Positions 1 through 5,484 are shown, numbered from the stretch's first letter. The stretch: DNA of 5,484 bases from an uncultured Collinsella sp. (GCA_900545905.1 URBA01000108.1:1-5484); one strand, 5' to 3'. Numbers and translations are program-made. The notes: generated by a model from the letters alone, not told the origin.

Positions 1-94
1 CGGTCTGGGACTTGAGGTTCTCCTGCGCGGCGGCAAGCTGCTCCTGCATCTTGCGGGCCTGCTTCATCATCTGCTGCATGTTCATACCGGCCAT
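1..94 (-). CDS. ybaB: YbaB/EbfC family nucleoid-associated protein, N-terminal part
   Basis: Small DNA-binding, nucleoid-associated protein that usually forms a dimer. It is encoded next to dnaX and recR in many bacteria and acts in the cytoplasm on the chromosome. Only the first 31 residues are inside the window and the rest runs off the left edge. The visible part begins MAGMNMQQMMKQARKMQEQL and continues with AAAQENLKSQT, the Met/Gln/Lys-rich first helix typical of the family. The ATG at 92-94 is preceded by a strong AAAGGAG (100-106, minus strand) with 5 nt spacing, which fixes the start. In most genomes dnaX lies immediately upstream; here 836 bp with an opposing gene separates the two stops and starts, so ybaB may need its own promoter. 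Identity is based on the N-terminus only but the pattern and locus agree. Confidence 0.9.
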   Translation of the reverse strand, partial: MAGMNMQQMMKQARKMQEQLAAAQENLKSQT

Positions 95-169
95 GATGGC
101 TCCTTTACGTGCGGCCGCGCGCCGAGCTGCAAGGGCAGCCGGAGCACGGCGGGACTTTCAAACTCAAAA

Positions 170-178
170 ATCGTACCA
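170..178 (-). promoter_or_regulatory. Candidate extended -10 element for ybaB
   Basis: On the minus strand the sequence reads TGGTACGAT, which fits TGnTAnnaT of an extended -10 promoter. There is no good -35 hexamer 16-18 nt upstream. Transcription would start near 163 and give a leader of roughly 70 nt before the ybaB ATG at 94. This is a weak, pattern-only call. It is offered because the opposing gene between dnaX and ybaB makes a separate ybaB promoter likely. A CATAAT at 257-262 on the same strand is an alternative. Confidence 0.2.
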
Positions 179-256
179 CGGCGCGAAGCCAGAGAGCGGG
201 GCGGACACGCTACCTCAGTCGATATACATGTCCTGGAGTGCAAACCGCACCCAAAG

Positions 257-291
257 ATTATGCGAAGTTGAATGATTCGCATCTGCATAAT
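257..291. repeat. Inverted repeat / interrupted palindrome
   Basis: The left arm ATTATGCGAA (257-266) is mirrored on the right by TTCGCAT (276-282) and GCATAAT (285-291). The right arm is thus the perfect complement TTCGCATAAT with four extra bases (CTGC) inside. The loop is GTTGAATGA. Folded as RNA it would give a 10-bp stem with a 4-nt bulge. Neither strand has a T-run after it, so it is a poor intrinsic terminator. It could be an operator, a leader structure or the scar of an inserted element. Confidence 0.55.
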
Positions 292-394
292 ATTGAAAGC
301 TAAATCTTGTAGAGCCGGAATCCGACATTTTCTGCATCCAGCTAGATAACAAAATGCCGAACCGCTGCTCGAGGCGGCGCTCATGATGGCAGGG

Positions 395-400
395 TATAAT
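395..400 (+). promoter_or_regulatory. -10 box of the small membrane protein gene
   Basis: A perfect TATAAT lies 35 bp before the ATG at 436, so transcription would begin near 407 and give a leader of about 30 nt carrying the GGAGGTG ribosome binding site. The region 16-18 bp upstream is GC-rich and has no recognisable -35 hexamer, so an activator or other determinant may be needed. A short dyad at 401-420 overlaps the expected start point. Confidence 0.45.
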
Positions 401-420
401 TTGATTGTCACAGACAGCAA
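401..420. promoter_or_regulatory. Possible operator dyad over the transcription start
   Basis: The sequence TTG-AT-TGTC-ACA-GACA-G-CAA has two-part arms (TTG/CAA and TGTC/GACA) around a 3-nt centre, with small asymmetry between the parts. It sits between the TATAAT at 395-400 and the ribosome binding site at 424-430, where a repressor would block initiation. No known regulator motif is recognised. A dyad this short could be chance. Confidence 0.2.
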
Positions 421-435
421 TTTGGAGGTGCCCCC

Positions 436-909
436 ATGAATGCCCCCGACGCGCTCCAAAACATCCGCTCAAAACACCCCGTTGCATATGTGGTTCTCTA
501 TCTCTTTGTCGGCTGGGCATTACTGGTTGTCATCACCCATGCTATAGCCTTTGGAGCAGAACTGCTGATAACCAGCTCGGACCAGCCCACCGTCAAATGG
601 GAAGCGACCGATGAGTGCACCGACGGAACCCGAACCGTTTACTACAACAGCCCATCCCTCTACCAAGAGTTCAAGGTCAAGATAAAGAACTCCAAGATTG
701 TCGATGCCGAACTAGGCGTTTTCTCGACAATCGGAGCAACCGTCAGCGCCGAGCAAGTCGAGTACGCGGACAGCCATGCAACGTATCGTATCGACCTCAG
801 CATCCTAGGCCGACCGTCACGTACCTGTCTACTCGAATGCGATATACGCGGCACCACATTACACATGTCCGAAATACAGATGCGCCCGGACAAAGAGACC
901 TCTTCTTGA
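436..909 (+). CDS. Hypothetical single-pass membrane protein (157 aa), unrecognised family
   Basis: I do not recognise the family. The start is well supported: GGAGGTG (424-430) lies 5 nt before the ATG and a TATAAT box lies at 395-400. Residues 1-16 are polar, about 17-40 form one strong hydrophobic segment (VAYVVLYLFVGWALLVVITH), and about 45-157 look like a soluble, mostly beta-type domain. This suggests an N-in, C-out anchored protein rather than a cleaved secreted one. Cysteines are at 61, 131 and 135; C131 and C135 could pair outside the cell. The gene is AT-richer than its neighbours (26 of 60 bases G or C in 661-720) and uses five ATA, three CTA and two TTA codons in 157, whereas the 238-aa gene at 3530 uses none. 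It lies convergent to dnaX (21 bp between stops) and splits dnaX from ybaB, so recent acquisition is likely. Function unknown. Confidence 0.75.
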   Translation: MNAPDALQNIRSKHPVAYVVLYLFVGWALLVVITHAIAFGAELLITSSDQPTVKWEATDECTDGTRTVYYNSPSLYQEFKVKIKNSKIVDAELGVFSTIGATVSAEQVEYADSHATYRIDLSILGRPSRTCLLECDIRGTTLHMSEIQMRPDKETSS

Positions 910-930
910 GCAGTATACCCGCCCGTACAG

Positions 931-3414
931 CTACTCCACCGGCTTGAAGATGGTGGCCTGACCGAAGACGCTGCGGATGAGGTCTTTGGCCTCGTCCTCG
1001 GTCTGCGGGATGCTCGGGGCTGCGCCCTGGTGGCCGAAGGGGCTGCCGGCGCCGGGGTTGGACTCCCAGGGAGCTGCAGGAGCGTCCTCCTCTTTGGGGA
1101 CAGCTACAGCGGACTTGGGCGCGGGCGTCGCACCCGGCACGTCGAACGGAGGAAGATCGTCCCCGCTCGCATCGCCGGCAAAGCCGCCGACCATGGCGTC
1201 ATCGTAGGGCACCTGCTCGGATTCCCACGGTGCAGACTGCGCAGACGGCTGAGCCTTGGGAGCGGACGCGCGCTCGGGCGCTCGGGGTGCGGGCTCGGTC
1301 GGGAGCTTGCCCGTAGCGGGAGCGCCGGCAGGGTTGTCGGAGCGCAGCCAGGGGGCCTTAGCCAGGTCGGATGACTTGGGCGCAGGCGCGGCGGCGGGCT
1401 TGGGCGCGGGGACCGGAGCAGCCTGTTTGGGCGCAGCGGGTTCAGGCGCCGACGGGGTCGGTGCCGCTACCGGCGCCGCTTGCTGCTGCGTCGCGCTGGC
1501 GCTCGAGGATGCAGGGGCCGCCGAGAACACGGGTTGCGGGTCCGCAGATGCCGCAGCCCGTGCAGATGGAGAATGCTCCTCATGTTGAGGAGCCGGCGTG
1601 CCACCCCCATCCAGGACATAGTCGACGGTACGACGACCGAAGACCGCACTGACTGTCGGCAGAACCACCGACTGTGTGTCGGCGCGACCGAGCATCTTGA
1701 TAGCAAAGGTCGAGCCCGCGGGGAACGAAACCGTGAGCTTGGAGCCGTCGTCGGCCGTGGCGCGGGCGTTGAGCAAAAGCCCTGCGTAGGAAGCCTGACG
1801 CGCCTTGACACGCTCGACGACCTCGGCCCATTTGCGCTGGAGCTCGCCGGCGTCCTCGACCGCGGGGGTCTCGGCAGCACCGGCGGCGGCAACCTGGGCG
1901 GCATTGTTGGGCTGGGGCTTAGGTGCCGGAGCGGTGGCAGGCGCGGGGGCCGCAACGGGCTGAGGCGTCGGAGCCGGCGCAGGCTGAGGTGCAGGCGCTG
2001 CAGGCTTGGAAGTTGACACGGACGCAGAACGGGGCGCAGGCTGGGCAGCCGGAACAGCAGCGCCGCGGTCCCAAGGCATGCCGCCCTGATGCGCGGACGT
2101 AGCAGCGGGGGCAGCGGATGCCGCCGGAGCGGCAGCACGGGCGCCCGAAATGAGCGTCGGCTGTTGGGCAGCAGCGGGTACGGATGCTGCAGGCGCGGCG
2201 GCCTGAGCAGCAGCCACGCTCGCCGGCACGGCGCCGTTGGCAACCATGGCCTCCAGGCGTGCCACGCGCTCGGCCAATGCCTCAATCGTTAAATCAGCCT
2301 CGGGACGTGCCAGACGCGTGCAGGCGATCTCGAGCACCAGGCGCACGTCGCTCGCGCCCCTCATCTCCAGTGCGGCATCGTCGAGCACCGTCAGCACACG
2401 GGCCAGGCGGTCGGCAGGATGCTCGCCAAAGGCAGCGGCCTCGGCAGCAAGCGCCTCGGCCTGCTCGGAGCCGCCCTCAAACAGCTCGGCACGGGCACCG
2501 GCAACGCAGGCAACATACACGTCGCGCACATGCGCCACCAAGTCACGCGTCAGCTCAAGCAGGTCATTGCCCTCCTCGACCTGTGCGCGAATGAGCCCAT
2601 ACAGCTCGGCGACATCGCGATCAGCAATGGCGCGCGCAAACTCGCCTAGAATCTGGTCCGAAACTTCGCCCAAAAGCGAACGGGCATCGTCCGCATGCAC
2701 GGCGCCGTTGCCAAAAACGCTCAGCTGCTCCAGCGTGGAGAGCGCGTCGCGCATGCCGCCCTTGGCATGGCGCGCCACGATAGCCAGCGCCTCGTCGTCG
2801 TAATCGAAGCCCTCCTGCTCGCACACGTATGCCAGGCGGCGCTCGATATCCTCGTTGCCGATGCGATGGAAATCGAAGCGCTGGCAGCGTGAGAGGATTG
2901 TCTCCAGAATCTTTTGCGGGTCGGTGGTGCACAGCACAAAGATCACGTGCGCCGGCGGCTCCTCAAGCGTCTTGAGCAGCGCGTTGAACGCCGCCGTCGT
3001 GAGCATGTGGACCTCGTCGATGATATAAATCTTGTACTTGCCACGCACCGGGGCAAAGTTGACGGAGTTGATGATTTCCTCGCGCACGTTGTCTACGCCG
3101 GTACGGCTTGCGGCATCGAGCTCGTAGACATCGGGGTGGTTGCCCTCGGCGATGAGCTCGCATTCCTCACAGGTGCCGTCGGGCATGCAGCCGCTCGCAC
3201 CCTCGGCGCGCGCCGCCTCGGCATTGCGACAGAGCAGCGCCTTGGCAAGAATACGCGCCATGGTGGTCTTGCCCGTGCCGCGCGGTCCGCAGAACAGGTA
3301 CGCATGGGACAGGCGCCCCTCGGTGATGGCGTGCTCGAGCGTCGAGACGATATGCTGCTGGCCCACCACGGAGTCGAAGGTGAGCGGGCGATACTTTCGG
3401 TACAACGATTCCAT
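931..3414 (-). CDS. dnaX: DNA polymerase III subunit gamma/tau
   Basis: Clamp-loader ATPase subunit that opens and loads the beta sliding clamp and, as tau, couples polymerase to helicase. The 827-aa protein opens with the family hallmark MESLYRKYRP. Walker A is GPRGTGKT (43-50), cysteines 62, 76, 82 and 85 form the zinc module, Walker B is DEVH (133-136), sensor 1 is at about 161-165 (LCTTD), and the arginine finger is in SRC (R176). The lid and collar helices run to about 385. A tau-type C-terminal domain (LQRKWAEVVERVKARQ onward) spans about 524-604. It is flanked by long Ala/Pro/Gln linkers (about 392-520 and 605-805) and ends in a short conserved-looking tail. The start at 3414 is set by GGGGGAG 5 nt upstream; the frame stays open further upstream only because it is antisense to the next gene. 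No A/T-rich slippery heptamer was seen after the ATPase part, so a frameshifted gamma form is not supported. It is longer than most DnaX proteins because of the linkers. Confidence 0.97.
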   Translation of the reverse strand: MESLYRKYRPLTFDSVVGQQHIVSTLEHAITEGRLSHAYLFCGPRGTGKTTMARILAKALLCRNAEAARAEGASGCMPDGTCEECELIAEGNHPDVYELDAASRTGVDNVREEIINSVNFAPVRGKYKIYIIDEVHMLTTAAFNALLKTLEEPPAHVIFVLCTTDPQKILETILSRCQRFDFHRIGNEDIERRLAYVCEQEGFDYDDEALAIVARHAKGGMRDALSTLEQLSVFGNGAVHADDARSLLGEVSDQILGEFARAIADRDVAELYGLIRAQVEEGNDLLELTRDLVAHVRDVYVACVAGARAELFEGGSEQAEALAAEAAAFGEHPADRLARVLTVLDDAALEMRGASDVRLVLEIACTRLARPEADLTIEALAERVARLEAMVANGAVPASVAAAQAAAPAASVPAAAQQPTLISGARAAAPAASAAPAATSAHQGGMPWDRGAAVPAAQPAPRSASVSTSKPAAPAPQPAPAPTPQPVAAPAPATAPAPKPQPNNAAQVAAAGAAETPAVEDAGELQRKWAEVVERVKARQASYAGLLLNARATADDGSKLTVSFPAGSTFAIKMLGRADTQSVVLPTVSAVFGRRTVDYVLDGGGTPAPQHEEHSPSARAAASADPQPVFSAAPASSSASATQQQAAPVAAPTPSAPEPAAPKQAAPVPAPKPAAAPAPKSSDLAKAPWLRSDNPAGAPATGKLPTEPAPRAPERASAPKAQPSAQSAPWESEQVPYDDAMVGGFAGDASGDDLPPFDVPGATPAPKSAVAVPKEEDAPAAPWESNPGAGSPFGHQGAAPSIPQTEDEAKDLIRSVFGQATIFKPVE

Positions 3415-3529
3415 GGGTGCTCCCCCGGGTATACTGAGTCTTGTTGCCGCGGCGGCCATGCGGTCGCACGGCATACTGCATTCCATAATACCCGTACGGC
3501 GAGCCCGCCGCGATAGGAGTCCAAAGAGC
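3415..3529. promoter_or_regulatory. Divergent promoter region of dnaX and the YcxB-like gene
   Basis: This 115-bp gap separates the two divergent start codons and must contain or adjoin both promoters. Candidate -10 boxes rightward are TATACT (3430-3435), CATACT (3472-3477) and CATAAT (3484-3489). Leftward, for dnaX, the best is TATTAT (3485-3490, minus strand), giving a leader of about 65 nt. None has a good -35 at 16-18 bp. The dnaX ribosome binding site GGGGGAG occupies 3420-3426. Individual boxes are uncertain; the divergent arrangement itself is clear. Confidence 0.4.
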
Positions 3530-4246
3530 ATGGCAGACGCAGAGAGCAACCTCGTTCCCTCCGAAGCAGCCGACCAGGTCGAGGTCGCGCTCGAGGAGCA
3601 GGCCGCAGCCGACGACGGCATTCTGTACCTCAACGAGTACCAGTACGAAAACGACCTGGTCACCGACTTCGCCCGCCTGGTCGCCTCGCCCAGGCGTCGC
3701 GGCTCGCTGTATGTCGCCGCGGCAATTGCCGCGCTCATCGGCATCGGCATGTTGGTGGCCGGCGGCAACTGGATCAAGTTTGGCGTCGTGCTGATCGTAT
3801 TCGGCGCCTTTTTGGCCTGGTGGAGCAAGAACCTGCACCACACCCTCGCCCGCGACTTTATCGACGCCGTCGAGGCCGACGAGTCCATGGGCGGCCGCTA
3901 TCGCCGCGTCGCCGCCAACGAGGACGGCCTGATGGTTTGGGGCAAGAGCGGCAAGTCGCAGTTCTTCCCGTTTGAGAAGCTCGACCACGTACTCGACGGC
4001 GAGCGCATCTTTGTGGCCATGTTCGCCGACCAGGGCGTGACGATCCCTAAGGACACCTTCGTCCGCGGCGATGCCGAGCAGTTTGGTCCCTTCCTCAAGG
4101 CGCGCATCAACAAAAAACTCCGCATCGAGACCAAACGTAAGAAGATGAAGGCCGAAAAGGCCGCTGCCAAGGCCAAGCAGGAAAGCGAGCCTAAGAATGC
4201 AAAGGCCAAACAGCGCAAGCAGAAGAAGAACAAGAAGAAGCGCTAA
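3530..4246 (+). CDS. YcxB-like membrane protein with Lys-rich C-terminal tail
   Basis: A 238-aa protein resembling the YcxB-like family, whose biochemical role is unknown. The first ~30 residues are acidic and Ala-rich. Then comes YLNEYQYENDLVTDFARL, an RRR patch (55-57), two hydrophobic segments (about 60-78 and 81-98), and a soluble part. In that part, PFEKLDHVLDGERIFVAMF followed by VTIPKDTFVRGDAEQF (about 147-185) matches the family's characteristic end, in which a strand and 'IPK..F' precede a final helix. The arginine patch before the first segment argues for both termini in the cytoplasm. Residues 195-238 hold 18 Lys and 4 Arg in 44 positions. The start is chosen at ATG 3530: AGGAG (3515-3519) sits 10 nt upstream, a slightly long spacing, and in-frame codons further upstream lie in the promoter region. 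It is divergent from dnaX and 144 bp ahead of the kinase, which probably has its own promoter. The family call is from memory of its pattern. Confidence 0.8.
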   Translation: MADAESNLVPSEAADQVEVALEEQAAADDGILYLNEYQYENDLVTDFARLVASPRRRGSLYVAAAIAALIGIGMLVAGGNWIKFGVVLIVFGAFLAWWSKNLHHTLARDFIDAVEADESMGGRYRRVAANEDGLMVWGKSGKSQFFPFEKLDHVLDGERIFVAMFADQGVTIPKDTFVRGDAEQFGPFLKARINKKLRIETKRKKMKAEKAAAKAKQESEPKNAKAKQRKQKKNKKKR

Positions 4247-4301
4247 GGCCAAGCCAGACGGGCAGCCTCGCATCCCGCTATCCTCCCCATGCACCCGAGC
4301 G

Positions 4302-4310
4302 TGCTACACT
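4302..4310 (+). promoter_or_regulatory. Extended -10 promoter element of the kinase gene
   Basis: TGCTACACT matches the extended -10 pattern TGnTAnnnT. The expected start, near 4317, gives a leader of about 74 nt before the kinase ATG at 4391. The sequence 17 bp upstream is C-rich with no -35 match, which an extended -10 element can tolerate. It suggests that the kinase can be transcribed apart from the YcxB-like gene, although no terminator is visible between them. Confidence 0.4.
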
Positions 4311-4328
4311 AGCAGCATCTATGCCACC

Positions 4329-4360
4329 GCGAACGGCTCGGCTCCGCGCCCGCCGCTCGC
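4329..4360 (+). repeat. Imperfect hairpin in the kinase 5' leader
   Basis: GCGA-A-CGGC (4329-4337) faces GCCG-C-TCGC (4352-4360), giving 4+4 GC-rich pairs with one A/C mismatch around a 14-nt loop. It falls within the predicted untranslated leader, about 20 nt before the GAGGG ribosome binding site (4380-4384). No T-run follows, so it is not a standard terminator. In such GC-rich DNA this may be a chance fold. Confidence 0.3.
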
Positions 4361-4390
4361 AAACGAACTTTAAACGCACGAGGGTTGGCC

Positions 4391-5484
4391 ATGCCGCTTT
4401 TCTCGCAACATACCGCCCGGTTCTCGCCGGACGTTCCCTTGGAGGGCACCAGCTCTCGCGAGCTGCTCAAGCGGTACCAGCCGCTCGAGACACTTGCGAC
4501 TGGCGGTTTTGGCTCCATCGAGATCTGCCGCGACACGCACCTGCGCCGTCGCGTGGCCATTAAGCGCATCCCTCTTATCAACGGTGCCGGCATGCCCGCC
4601 AGCGACATCATGGATGTCCTGCGCGAGGCGCACACTGCCGCCATGCTTCAACATCCCAATATCGTGCAGGTCATCGACTTTACGCACGACACAGCCTATG
4701 CCTACCTGGTTATGGAATATGTCGATGGCATGTCGCTGGCCGAGTTTTTGCACCGCGTGGACGGCCACTCACTTACCTTTGACGAGGCCGCGGCCATTGC
4801 CGATGCCCTGGGCCAGGCGCTCACCTTCGCCCACAGTAATGGCGTACTCCACCTGGACATTAAGCCCGCCAACGTGCTCATCGACCACTCGGGCAATGTA
4901 AAGCTCACCGACTTTGGCATGGCGCGACTGTCGTCCGCCGGTGGCTTTGGCGGCTCACGCGGCGGCACCATCGGCTACATGCCACCCGAGCAGCTCGACA
5001 TCGAGACTGGCACGGTTGACGAGCGCGCCGATGTCTTTGCCCTCGCCTGTGTGATCTACGAGGGCCTGTGCGGCAGCGCTCCCTTTATGGCGGCCACGCC
5101 CGCCGACTCGCTCGACCGCATCATCGGCGGCGCCACCTATCCCAGCGAGCTGATACCACACTTTTCCCCGGGAGCCGAGGCCGCGCTCATGAGCGCGCTC
5201 TCCCCCATGCCGCAGGACCGCCCCAACAGCATCGAGGCATTTTGCGACCAGCTGCTCGCCGGCTTGGGCAGCGTACGCGAGGGCCGTCGCAGCCTAGAAC
5301 AGATGGTGGGCGAGCTTTCGGACGACGAGTGCGCGGCAGACGGCATCGAGCCATCGGCCTATGAGGACGACACCATCGAGGTCGACCCCGCACTCGGCTG
5401 GGCCGGCACGCGCTGGAGCCACGCGCGCGATTACACGATGCGCGCCATCTCGGCGCTAACGTGTGGTGCCTTTAGCTTTCTGAT
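4391..5484 (+). CDS. Hanks-type serine/threonine protein kinase, C-terminus beyond window
   Basis: Transfers phosphate from ATP to Ser/Thr on target proteins; the catalytic domain should face the cytoplasm. The 364 visible residues start at ATG 4391 with GAGGG (4380-4384) 6 nt upstream. The kinase domain spans about 29-290: glycine loop LATGGFG (35-41), VAIK lysine K58, helix-C glutamate E79 (LREAH), catalytic loop HLDIKPAN (154-161; D156, K158, N161), DFG (174-176), PPE in place of APE (198-200), D214 in ADVFALACVIYEG, and the late arginine R277 in QDRP. Two features are unusual. The HRD arginine is Leu, making it a non-RD kinase, and the first glycine of the loop is Ala. All catalytic residues are present, so activity is still expected. 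An acidic linker (about 305-333) follows, and from about 349 the sequence turns hydrophobic where the window ends, which suggests a transmembrane anchor. No PASTA or other sensor domain is visible in the part present. Substrate unknown. Confidence 0.95.
   Translation, partial: MPLFSQHTARFSPDVPLEGTSSRELLKRYQPLETLATGGFGSIEICRDTHLRRRVAIKRIPLINGAGMPASDIMDVLREAHTAAMLQHPNIVQVIDFTHDTAYAYLVMEYVDGMSLAEFLHRVDGHSLTFDEAAAIADALGQALTFAHSNGVLHLDIKPANVLIDHSGNVKLTDFGMARLSSAGGFGGSRGGTIGYMPPEQLDIETGTVDERADVFALACVIYEGLCGSAPFMAATPADSLDRIIGGATYPSELIPHFSPGAEAALMSALSPMPQDRPNSIEAFCDQLLAGLGSVREGRRSLEQMVGELSDDECAADGIEPSAYEDDTIEVDPALGWAGTRWSHARDYTMRAISALTCGAFSFL

Larger units (their letters stand above)
95..435. other. 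AT-rich non-coding stretch between ybaB and the small membrane protein gene
   Basis: No convincing gene, tRNA or SRP RNA is visible here on either strand; the open frames present have no ribosome binding site or family resemblance. The middle part is AT-rich (24 of 60 bases G or C in 241-300 by hand count), whereas nearby genes exceed 65%. It should hold the promoter of the rightward gene at 436 and perhaps that of leftward ybaB. It contains the inverted repeat at 257-291, a weaker dyad at 401-420 and a perfect TATAAT at 395-400. It could be the flank of a horizontally acquired segment, but no attachment site, direct-repeat border or transposon end was found. Confidence 0.6.

Noticed and set aside
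95..435. SRP RNA (ffs) or tRNA gene, which sometimes lie near dnaX
   Set aside because: No conserved GGAAGGGAGCAG-type SRP loop or tRNA T-arm was seen on either strand.
905..935. Bidirectional terminator between the convergent stops
   Set aside because: Only a weak interrupted stem (AGC-t-GTA against TAC-t-GCT-like arms) with no T-run on either strand.
1900..2060. Tandem DNA repeat in the Ala/Pro-rich part of dnaX
   Set aside because: The protein repeats are degenerate AP/KP runs and no fixed-length DNA unit recurs, so this is low-complexity coding sequence.
931..2300. Several long open frames on both strands inside the dnaX linker region
   Set aside because: They are shadows of GC- and repeat-rich Ala/Pro coding sequence: Arg/Gly/Ser-rich translations, no ribosome binding sites and no family resemblance.
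1800..2400. Programmed frameshift site producing a gamma form of DnaX
   Set aside because: No A-rich or T-rich slippery heptamer in the right phase was found after the ATPase part. The GTTTTTGG near 2710 is out of phase and too early.
911..3435. Shared 11-mer CAGTATACCCG near the dnaX end (plus strand) and dnaX start (minus strand)
   Set aside because: A match of this length is expected several times by chance in a 5.5-kb window on two strands, and the flanks do not match.
3415..3888. Open frame continuing 158 codons upstream of the dnaX ATG
   Set aside because: It is antisense to the YcxB-like gene. The family N-terminus MESLYRKYRP and a ribosome binding site fix the dnaX start at 3414.

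Overview
The window looks like chromosomal DNA of a high-GC Gram-positive, most likely a Coriobacteriia member of the Collinsella type. The reasons are the GC-rich codon use, the very long Ala/Pro-rich DnaX with the conserved dnaX-ybaB neighbourhood, and clear purine-rich ribosome binding sites. The genus is an inference from general resemblance; no rRNA or other marker is present.

Layout: (1) 1-94, minus strand: the N-terminus of the nucleoid-associated protein YbaB/EbfC, running off the left edge. (2) 95-909: an AT-richer island with about 340 bp of non-coding DNA holding inverted repeats and a perfect TATAAT box, followed by a plus-strand gene (436-909) for a small, unrecognised single-pass membrane protein. 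(3) 931-3414, minus strand: dnaX, the clamp-loader tau/gamma subunit, 827 aa. (4) 3415-3529: a divergent intergenic region. (5) 3530-4246, plus strand: a two-TM YcxB-like membrane protein with an extremely Lys-rich tail. (6) 4247-4390: a leader with an extended -10 element and an imperfect hairpin. (7) 4391 to the right edge, plus strand: a Hanks-type Ser/Thr protein kinase, cut just as a probable transmembrane segment begins.

The main point of interest is region 2. dnaX and ybaB are normally adjacent, co-directional and often followed by recR. Here they are separated by 836 bp containing an oppositely transcribed gene whose base composition and codon use (ATA, CTA and TTA codons) differ from its neighbours. 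This suggests an acquired gene lodged inside a housekeeping replication/recombination operon. Any dnaX transcript reaching ybaB would be fully antisense to it.

Secondary points are the kinase's HLD in place of HRD (a non-RD kinase) with an altered glycine loop, and the DnaX C-terminal half, whose disordered linkers carry four Pro-Trp motifs, an SSB-tail-like acidic motif and a second copy of a VFG-type terminal motif. I saw no CRISPR array, tRNA, rRNA, transposase or obvious defence cassette. I do not claim that the window holds a complete new system.
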